Source of the DNA: an uncultured Bacteroidales bacterium
Lineage (GTDB): Bacteria > Bacteroidota > Bacteroidia > Bacteroidales > Bacteroidaceae
Assembly: GCA_902782245.1 (NCBI GenBank)
Contig: CACZMI010000002.1
Location: 103,387-167,386 of the forward strand
Length of the DNA: 64,000 nucleotides
Reading direction: 5' to 3'
The position numbers and the translations under genes were made by a program. Under the pieces are notes generated by a model. The model saw only the letters and a program-made list of their open reading frames with translations. It made no database searches and was not told the DNA's origin. Positions 7,081-13,187 of the stretch are shown piece after piece. Each line of letters begins with the position of its first letter. Position 1 is the stretch's first letter.

Positions 7081-8432
7081 TGGAGTTTAGCTTTGATTTG
7101 TTTAGGAAGAATGGCATCCAATTCCCCACTACATTTAAGATGCCGGAGTCATTGGACTTTCGGAGTATAGATAGGATGGAGCAAGTATTCTCTGAAGAGG
7201 GAACAAAAATTGGAACTGCACTTAGAAGGCTAAAGAAGAGAACTCCAGATTATTATTATAACAGTATTTTATTGGCTCAAACTGAGGCTCAAAATTATTC
7301 TATCAATTCATTCCCGTTATACAGATTATTACTTCCTGATGTTTTAATGGATGATTGGTTATCAATCATTTGCCCTCATATGAAAGGCAAAAGAGACCAT
7401 TCTTTGCACCAACCTTTGACGGCTTACATAGTTTCAGAGTTATTGAGAGGTGGAGATGATAAGAAAGGTCTTCGGCTGCCATCTGGCAAACCCTTATTAG
7501 ATGCGTGTGCGGAGATGTTTTTGGATAAGCAAGGGACAAAATATTTGAGAGATTATTACGAAGTGCTATATCCTGAAATGCCTCCTAAAGGCTATATACG
7601 AAATACTTGGGCAAAGGAGTTATTCTATCAAACATCAATTATAGCGGCTTTATTCCATGATATTGGTTATCCCTGGCAATTTTTAAATAAAGTTGGAAGT
7701 TGTACTGGGATTGTTAATAGAGAAGGATTGTTGATGGAGGATTCTTCTGGAGAGTGCATCTACAATTTTATAGAAAAACGTCTTTTGGCATATCCTTTCT
7801 ACGCTTACTCGGCTACTCCACAGCATAGTTCAACAGCTTCATGGAACTTGGAAGTAGTTAAGTTAATAGACGAGGCCTATCGTAAGACTCATGGTTTTCC
7901 AGGAGCTTTAGCCTTTATGTATTTGAACGATTCAATCAGAAAGTTTGCGGGCAATTTGAGTATGAAACAAGCAGATTGCCGTTTTATACAAGATTGGGCA
8001 GCTGTTGGTATTATGATGCATGATATGGTATGGCGGTATTATGGTAAGAATATGCGCCCGGACCAACCTCGTTTTAGACTATCTATGGATAAAGATCCAT
8101 TATCATGTATTATAGCTATGGCAGATGTTCTGGAAGAATTCGGTAGACCATCCGCTGATTTTAGGGCAGATGTTAATAATGATCGTGGCGTATGTGTTTC
8201 TTTTAATGATAGTCCTTGCAAAAAAACAATAATCAATGTGAATGCAAGCACATTAGAGATTACATATCAATACAACACGATAGAAGACAGAATAAAGTAT
8301 GAAAAAGGACGAAAGGATGAGATTGAGAATTACTTTAAAAAGCCATTTGGTTTTATTGATTTATCCGCAATAGGTATTAACAAGGTACTGTGTGATGTTA
8401 AATATGTTCCTCCACGAAATAAAACTAATTGA
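7077..8432 (+). CDS. HD-domain phosphohydrolase-like protein, partner of the ParA-like ATPase
   Basis: 451 residues from ATG 7077, overlapping the upstream stop by 4 bases. The metal-binding pattern of an HD superfamily enzyme is intact: His in RDHSLHQ (108/111), the His-Asp pair in ALFHDIGYPW (194-195), His in TPQHSS, His in IMMHDMVWRYYG, and a late Asp in CIIAMADVLEEFGRP. HD enzymes hydrolyse phosphate esters such as nucleotides or cyclic nucleotides; the substrate here is not evident. The first 90 residues show no recognised domain. The TGA stop is inside a type A element. The tight coupling argues that both proteins act as one system. Confidence 0.7.
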   Translation: MMEFSFDLFRKNGIQFPTTFKMPESLDFRSIDRMEQVFSEEGTKIGTALRRLKKRTPDYYYNSILLAQTEAQNYSINSFPLYRLLLPDVLMDDWLSIICPHMKGKRDHSLHQPLTAYIVSELLRGGDDKKGLRLPSGKPLLDACAEMFLDKQGTKYLRDYYEVLYPEMPPKGYIRNTWAKELFYQTSIIAALFHDIGYPWQFLNKVGSCTGIVNREGLLMEDSSGECIYNFIEKRLLAYPFYAYSATPQHSSTASWNLEVVKLIDEAYRKTHGFPGALAFMYLNDSIRKFAGNLSMKQADCRFIQDWAAVGIMMHDMVWRYYGKNMRPDQPRFRLSMDKDPLSCIIAMADVLEEFGRPSADFRADVNNDRGVCVSFNDSPCKKTIINVNASTLEITYQYNTIEDRIKYEKGRKDEIENYFKKPFGFIDLSAIGINKVLCDVKYVPPRNKTN

Positions 8433-8474
8433 CACAAAAACGCCGCAAAGGGAAACGACCCCAATGCGGCGTTT
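8430..8474. repeat. Palindromic element type A, copy 5
   Basis: Starts at the stop of the HD gene (TGACACAAAAACGCCGC) and ends AATGCGGCGTTTC. Marks the right edge of the AT-rich cassette. Confidence 0.7.
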
Positions 8475-8480
8475 CAAAAT

Positions 8481-8512
8481 TGACCATCTTATTGACGTCA
8501 ATAAAAAGGTCA
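8481..8512. promoter_or_regulatory. Operator-like palindrome with TGACGTCA core
   Basis: ATTGACGTCAAT (8491-8502) is a perfect 12-bp palindrome, framed at equal distance by TGACC and GGTCA. A related TTGACGTCAG core occurs at 3661-3670. It lies about 50 bp upstream of the promoter of the next gene. Confidence 0.4.
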
Positions 8513-8560
8513 TTTACGCTATTACCGACATTACACTATAGGATAGTTTCCATAACTGAT

Positions 8561-8568
8561 TATCTTTG
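8561..8568 (+). promoter_or_regulatory. -7 box of the macro-like gene
   Basis: TATCTTTG matches TAnnTTTG, six bases before ATG 8575, so the leader would be very short. No clear -33 box. Confidence 0.5.
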
Positions 8569-8574
8569 CATCAT

Positions 8575-8964
8575 ATGGAACCTATCACAAACAGAACAAC
8601 CCCCGATCTCATAACCACCCTAAACCCCGGTGAGATTTTCGTCTTTGGAAGCAACGCCCAGGGAATGCACGCTGGCGGAGCCGCCCGATTCGCCCTGGAA
8701 CACTTCGGAGCGGAGTGGGGAGTGGGCGAGGGCCTGCAAGGCCGATCATACGCCATCCCCACAATGGAAGGTCTGGACAGCCTCAAACTCGCAGTAGACC
8801 GCTTCGTAGCCTTTGCCGGGCAGCATCCCGAGTACAAGTTCCTGGTAACCCCAATAGGCTGCGGCATAGCCGGCTACCGCGAATCCCAGATAGGGCCGAT
8901 GTTCGCGCACGCGGCCGCCCTCCCCAACGTCTGCCTGCCCGCCAGCTTCTGGGCTGTGCTTTAA
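8575..8964 (+). CDS. A1S_2505-like / macro-fold-like small protein
   Basis: 129 residues from ATG 8575. The motif FVFGSNAQGMHAGGAARFALEHFGA followed by SYAIPTMEG and FLVTPIGCGIAGY is the signature of a widespread family annotated as phage non-structural A1S_2505-like proteins, with a glycine-rich nucleotide-binding look akin to macro domains. A role in ADP-ribose or NAD metabolism is plausible but unproven. GC-rich, unlike the preceding cassette. It ends one base before a type A element that separates it from a convergent small gene. Confidence 0.7.
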   Translation: MEPITNRTTPDLITTLNPGEIFVFGSNAQGMHAGGAARFALEHFGAEWGVGEGLQGRSYAIPTMEGLDSLKLAVDRFVAFAGQHPEYKFLVTPIGCGIAGYRESQIGPMFAHAAALPNVCLPASFWAVL

Positions 8965-9007
8965 TGACGCAAAACGCCGCATAAGGAAACGACCCCAATG
9001 CGGCGCA
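8965..9007. repeat. Palindromic element type A, copy 6
   Basis: Fills the space between two convergent genes. TGACGC starts right after the plus-strand TAA, and the other end provides the TGA stop region of the minus-strand small gene. Confidence 0.7.
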
Positions 9008-9184
9008 TCATATATTTTCATACCGTTTGTCCAGTTCTTCCTTGATTAGATTAATGTATTCGTCAACAGTCATACAGTCTCTTCGGTTGTTGGCGTTAGG
9101 TTTAGATTCAACGCAATTGTTCCTGACACTTGTAACAACAGTGTAGGATATTGCCGGTTCGCAAACTTCATTCTTGTTTTTCAT
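9008..9184 (-). CDS. Small hypothetical protein
   Basis: 58 residues from ATG 9184. A -7 box TATCTTTG on the minus strand (9217-9210) precedes it at a sensible distance. The C-terminus DCMTVDEYINLIKEELDKRYENI is an amphipathic helix rich in charged residues, reminiscent of short antitoxin-like or host-interaction peptides in Bacteroides, but no family is recognised. The stop lies at the edge of a palindromic element. Confidence 0.5.
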   Translation of the reverse strand: MKNKNEVCEPAISYTVVTSVRNNCVESKPNANNRRDCMTVDEYINLIKEELDKRYENI

Positions 9185-9260
9185 ATCAATCGTATTTATT
9201 TCATTTCTACAAAGATACGTAATACTTAACACAAACGGACCGCATCCTGTGTTAATTGTA

Positions 9261-9611
9261 TCACTTCAAATAATCGCGCAAGTTGATAGTGCCGGCCTCA
9301 GTCTCCAGATTGAGCGCCGGAACAAACTCCACCATCCTTGTGGAACCGCTCTCCTTGTCCACGTGAAAGTAGGTCAGCGCGCCGGTGTAACTGCGGAACA
9401 CAAGCTTGTACTCCGCGTCGGTGCTATCGGCCAACGCCACATACATGATCTGCGGGTTCTCCTGCTCCGGGCTCCAGTCAAACTCGCTGTGGCAATAGTT
9501 ACTCACGCCCTCAAGAGCCATCCCGGCCGATATCTGCTCCGTCTTGCTCCCGCGACATCCGCTCAACAGCAGCATCATTATGGCCGATGCCAGAACCACA
9601 AAATATCTCAT
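9261..9611 (-). CDS. Small lipoprotein
   Basis: 116 residues. The N-terminus MRYFVVLASAIMMLLLSGCRG is a lipoprotein signal with lipobox LSGC (Cys 19), so the mature protein should sit in the cell envelope. The mature part (CHSEFDWSPEQENPQ, YVALADSTDAEYKLVF, YFHVDKESG) looks like a small beta-rich domain; no family recognised. It starts 9 bp after the upstream mutT-like gene and is probably in its operon. Confidence 0.75.
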   Translation of the reverse strand: MRYFVVLASAIMMLLLSGCRGSKTEQISAGMALEGVSNYCHSEFDWSPEQENPQIMYVALADSTDAEYKLVFRSYTGALTYFHVDKESGSTRMVEFVPALNLETEAGTINLRDYLK

Positions 9612-9620
9612 ATCTTAATG

Positions 9621-9998
9621 TTACAATTCATCCAGCAGTTGAAGGTCCGCCGGCAGCCAGTTGACGCTGTCCAGTTGGTGGGCCGATAACCATCGCGCCG
9701 CCTCATGCTCCTTGAGTGTAAGTGCACCGCTCTCCACGCGGCACCAGAAGCAGTGCATGACCAAATGAAAAGTAGGGTAGTCCCATTCAATAGTCCTGAC
9801 AAACCGCTCAATCACAATGCGCGTCTCCAGCTCCTCCCAGATCTCGCGCTTCAGAGCCTCCTCAGGCGACTCCCCCGGCTCCATCTTACCCCCGGGAAAC
9901 TCCCAATAGTCCTTCCACTCCCCGTATCCCCGCTGAGTGGCGAAAACACGGTTCTGCTCATCGTGAATTATTGCGGCTACTACCTCGATTTGCTTCAT
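9621..9998 (-). CDS. mutT: Nudix hydrolase, MutT/(d)NTP pyrophosphohydrolase type, copy 1
   Basis: 125 residues. The complete Nudix box is present: GGKMEPGESPEEALKREIWEELETRI (residues about 36-61), fitting Gx5Ex7REUxEExGU with the last Gly replaced by Thr. The short single-domain layout with a C-terminal LKEHEAARWLSAHQL matches MutT/CTP pyrophosphohydrolases that clear oxidised or non-canonical (d)NTPs. A -7 box TAACTTTG lies at 10032-10025 on this strand. A clearly related second copy (26169-26546) sits at the other side of the BREX island. Confidence 0.88.
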   Translation of the reverse strand: MKQIEVVAAIIHDEQNRVFATQRGYGEWKDYWEFPGGKMEPGESPEEALKREIWEELETRIVIERFVRTIEWDYPTFHLVMHCFWCRVESGALTLKEHEAARWLSAHQLDSVNWLPADLQLLDEL

Positions 9999-10024
9999 GT
10001 TTTACCAATATTGGCCGATTCACG

Positions 10025-10032
10025 CAAAGTTA
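10025..10032 (-). promoter_or_regulatory. -7 box of mutT copy 1
   Basis: TAACTTTG on the minus strand, 26 bases upstream of the ATG at 9998; matches TAnnTTTG. Confidence 0.55.
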
Positions 10033-10050
10033 CTCATTTGGGCCGATAAA

Positions 10051-10953
10051 TTATCTCCACAAAGGCTCATTGTCCCATCCCTGTGGAAATCCCATAGCTC
10101 GGATATCAATATCAGGAAAACCATTAAGCAATGAGTCAATCTTGGCTTTCATGTCATTCTGTGGAGATAAGATGTCAACAAAATACTTGATGATGCAAAG
10201 ATTAAAATAAATACGTAAAGTATCAGTTGGAAGTGTAATCCATTGACCTGTCATTTTGTTTGGCAACATCGGTTTAATAGTGTTTTGCTTATTCCAAACA
10301 CGTGCGTGATGACAACAGGAATTTCTTGTTAGTGTAATGATAGTTAGCCACGATTCAAAAGGTGCTATTTGAAGACCAAACTTATTTGCAATTTGTTTCT
10401 TAACTCTAGCAGATTTGATATTACTGAAAATGTTTGTAATAACTCCAAAAGGTAGTATCTCTGCCAACATCCAGGCGGGGGGATAAGTGTTCGAATATGT
10501 ATGTTTGAAATGCACTATAAAATCCTCACGAGACTTATGCATTTCAGAATCAATCAACTCTAATGTATGGTTGAACTTATTATTATCAATAAAGTAGTCT
10601 CCATTAGTTATCCAAAAAGAATCTCCTAACAATTCACAGCCGATATTGACAATTGCGCTCCTAACTGCAACCTCAATCTTTTCTATCTCGTTAAAGAGAA
10701 TCAGACGTAACTTCTTGTCAAAACGATAAAGCATCATTACGTGACTGAAAGTTGTGTTGGGCTTATATTTATGTTCAGTCTTGGGAATCTGTAATAGAGG
10801 GAACATGTAAGCCGATAGCCTATAGTACCCGATAAATTCCAAGTATCGCTCAGCCTTAACAGGGTCAGCAATATTTAATCCACGAGATTGTAAAAGAAGA
10901 ATAAGATCGTGTGCATTTGCAAACGGTTTTTGAAAAGGAATCTTGTTACTCAT
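10051..10953 (-). CDS. Abi_2 (AbiD/AbiF-type) abortive infection protein, HEPN RNase fold
   Basis: 300 residues from ATG 10953. Opening PFQKPFANAHDLILLLQSRGLNIADPVKAERYLEFIGYYRLSAY is the classic Abi_2 N-terminus. RNSCCHHARVWN near residue 210 supplies the R-x4-H motif of HEPN RNases. Abi_2 proteins are phage-triggered toxins, and AbiF-type members are reported with upstream antitoxin RNAs and as relatives of Cas13. It has its own consensus promoter and a hairpin-forming leader (10993-11042) that could be such an RNA. It lies at the left edge of the BREX island and is not coupled to the SIR2 gene. Confidence 0.87.
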   Translation of the reverse strand: MSNKIPFQKPFANAHDLILLLQSRGLNIADPVKAERYLEFIGYYRLSAYMFPLLQIPKTEHKYKPNTTFSHVMMLYRFDKKLRLILFNEIEKIEVAVRSAIVNIGCELLGDSFWITNGDYFIDNNKFNHTLELIDSEMHKSREDFIVHFKHTYSNTYPPAWMLAEILPFGVITNIFSNIKSARVKKQIANKFGLQIAPFESWLTIITLTRNSCCHHARVWNKQNTIKPMLPNKMTGQWITLPTDTLRIYFNLCIIKYFVDILSPQNDMKAKIDSLLNGFPDIDIRAMGFPQGWDNEPLWR

Positions 10954-10990
10954 AGTATAATTAGTATTAATGGTATTAACTGGTATAAAA

Positions 10991-11042
10991 TAAAACGACC
11001 CGCACATTTGAGCATCGTTGAGAGGCTTGGCGGGTTCTAGTA
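10991..11042 (-). ncRNA. Candidate small RNA or attenuator in the Abi_2 leader
   Basis: On the minus strand the predicted transcript begins near 11042. It contains ACCCGC (11035-11030) pairing with GCGGGT (11003-10998) around a 26-nt loop, followed by CGTTTTATTTTA, a U-rich run as in an intrinsic terminator. The result would be a structured RNA of about 50 nt ending roughly 40 nt before the Abi_2 ATG. This is either a separate antitoxin-like RNA with read-through into the gene, or an attenuator. It is a prediction from sequence only. Confidence 0.5.
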
Positions 11043-11045
11043 ATG

Positions 11046-11077
11046 CAAAGGTAACACCTATAATTGATTCCTGCAAA
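11046..11077 (-). promoter_or_regulatory. Promoter of the Abi_2 leader RNA
   Basis: Minus strand TTTG (11077-11074), 20 bases, TACCTTTG (11053-11046): an exact Bacteroidota promoter. It directs transcription into the structured leader, not directly at the ATG. Confidence 0.7.
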
Positions 11078-11187
11078 TATTTTTCAAAAATCTTTAGGAT
11101 TTAGAATGTAAAAAGGGAATTCTCTACAATCTAACATCATATTTGTACCATATGTAATAAGTCAATATCTATACAACCAACATATAA

Positions 11188-13140
11188 TTATTCTTTGCTT
11201 TCTATTAATCTCATCCTTTCACGATCGGGGTCATCTGTGTATATTGCTTTGTATGTTTTAGCTTCACAATGTATAGTTAACTTGATTTTTTTGTTGCTGC
11301 TTTTTTTGATTATTGTCACAGTAGATGGAGCAAGGATGAGCAATGCGTTGGGAATAACAAATGTCTTATCATTTAGCACAAAGCCTTTATCGTAAGAAAC
11401 TGTTGTAAAAGCAACTATTTTTTCTTTGTTCTTTGCAACATTCAAATAATCGTCAGTAAAGTAATCTTCGGCTGTTATATCAACTCCATTTGGACTCTCT
11501 ATATCTAAAGGCTCATGTTTTAGATAGCTTACAATAATAAATGAATTTAGAAAAGCTTGATCATTATAATTGTGATAAGTGGTAAATGGAGTACCCGATA
11601 TTAATTCTATCTGTTTGATGTTTTCATAAAAGGTTTTGAATTTGCCGTAGAGAGTACTGTACATCGCATCTTCTTTCTTTTTGACGAGTTTTCTATTAAT
11701 AGGTTCATCCGACCATTCATTAATATAAATATCTTCTCTTGAAAAGAAAGCACATAAAATGTCTATCCATTTTATAGCATCATTATTGTTCGTGTATACC
11801 TCATTGAATGTTATTTTAGCTGATATGTTTAAACCAGAATTAATATCATCTAAGTTTTGCATCTCAGCTGTTAAATCTATCTTGTATATATTACATTCAA
11901 ATGTAAAAGCACGCTTGCCTTTTCGTAAACTATAAGATTTTACATTTATTTGTTCCAAGAATGATCTTGCAGGAATTCTCAATGTCAATGTTGTCGATTT
12001 AACCACAGGGGCCAACATTACAGATTGTACTTTGTCCTTAATAAGGATGTCATTAACTCTTAGTGAAAAATCTACTAAATCTTCGTTGGAAATCTTTAAT
12101 AATGGTATGGTGGGGAATGGGGAGTTTTTGATAATAACACCATATTTTTCAAAATCCATGCTATCAATGATCTCTTTATATTTTTTAGATATTGTCAAAT
12201 TAATATCATGTTTTAATTCCTTTCCATCTTTAGATTTATACTGGACAATTTTGTTTTCTTTTTCAGCCTGAATGGCAACTGTAGGTTCTATATCATGTAA
12301 ATTGCAGAATCTTGTAAAAGTTTCAGTGCTTATTTTGTGGTTTTTGAAATCACTCCATATGTTATTCCTCAATTCTTGTGTTAGTTCTGTGAGAAACTCT
12401 GCTGCAGTAGCATCATGGTATTGAACTTTCATGGAACGTAGAACACCTATTTTGTGCTCATTAAACCCTGGGGCAATAAGAAACATGTCCTTTTGATTTT
12501 TGTTAATGGTTTTGGAAATGTTTCTTATGATGTCCATTATGTTATCATCCTCCAATCCGTAACCAATAAACAAAATGTGTTCTTTCAGGAAAGTGCTCTT
12601 AACCTCATTCCACATTAATTGATTTTGATTGTGTCTAAAATAGTTGTCATAATCTTTTGAGGTAATAACAACATAATCCTGATTGATAAAGTCCCCATGA
12701 ATTTTAAAGATGCTTACGGGCGTTTTCTTGTCTAAATATGCACAGTCGGCATCTTTTCTAATAACTTGGCAATAATGTTTTTCATATGAATCTTCTAGCA
12801 GTGTATCGTAGTTTGTTGTGAATATCTTATGGAAATGGGGTATTTTAGCTAGTGCTTGATGATCCTCCAGATTAGTAATAGGGAAATCAAACTTTTTTTT
12901 CAATAGTTCTATTAGACTGTTTCTGCTTCCACTACAGATTTCTTCAACGAAATAATTTGTTATTTCGGAAAGCTTATCAGATTTGTGTTCCTGTCGTTGC
13001 AGATCATTGTCTATTTGAGATATAATGGCTTTGCATAGCTCATTTGAAGAAGGTGCACCTGCTTTTAGAGAGAATCCGGAACCAATGAAAAGTGAAACCT
13101 TTTCTTCTCTAATTAGTTTTATTAGACGCTCAAACTTCAT
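11188..13140 (-). CDS. SIR2-domain protein (SIR2_2 type), probable NAD-depleting effector
   Basis: 650 residues from ATG 13140 (in-frame TTG at 13149 is the only longer start). SIR2-like NAD-binding motifs in order: VSLFIGSGFSLKAGAP (residues 15-30), IFTTNYDTLLE, SIFKIHGDF and ILFIGYGLEDDNIMDI. About 400 residues of beta-rich sequence without recognised domain follow. SIR2 proteins of this type in defence systems hydrolyse NAD on phage sensing. It lies 47 bp downstream of the 940-residue gene on the same strand, so it is probably the last gene of the BREX transcript. Composition is AT-rich. Confidence 0.82.
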   Translation of the reverse strand: MKFERLIKLIREEKVSLFIGSGFSLKAGAPSSNELCKAIISQIDNDLQRQEHKSDKLSEITNYFVEEICSGSRNSLIELLKKKFDFPITNLEDHQALAKIPHFHKIFTTNYDTLLEDSYEKHYCQVIRKDADCAYLDKKTPVSIFKIHGDFINQDYVVITSKDYDNYFRHNQNQLMWNEVKSTFLKEHILFIGYGLEDDNIMDIIRNISKTINKNQKDMFLIAPGFNEHKIGVLRSMKVQYHDATAAEFLTELTQELRNNIWSDFKNHKISTETFTRFCNLHDIEPTVAIQAEKENKIVQYKSKDGKELKHDINLTISKKYKEIIDSMDFEKYGVIIKNSPFPTIPLLKISNEDLVDFSLRVNDILIKDKVQSVMLAPVVKSTTLTLRIPARSFLEQINVKSYSLRKGKRAFTFECNIYKIDLTAEMQNLDDINSGLNISAKITFNEVYTNNNDAIKWIDILCAFFSREDIYINEWSDEPINRKLVKKKEDAMYSTLYGKFKTFYENIKQIELISGTPFTTYHNYNDQAFLNSFIIVSYLKHEPLDIESPNGVDITAEDYFTDDYLNVAKNKEKIVAFTTVSYDKGFVLNDKTFVIPNALLILAPSTVTIIKKSSNKKIKLTIHCEAKTYKAIYTDDPDRERMRLIESKE

Positions 13141-13187
13141 ATTCTCCAATTACTTATCAATATTTTTAAATAATCATCATTAGAATG

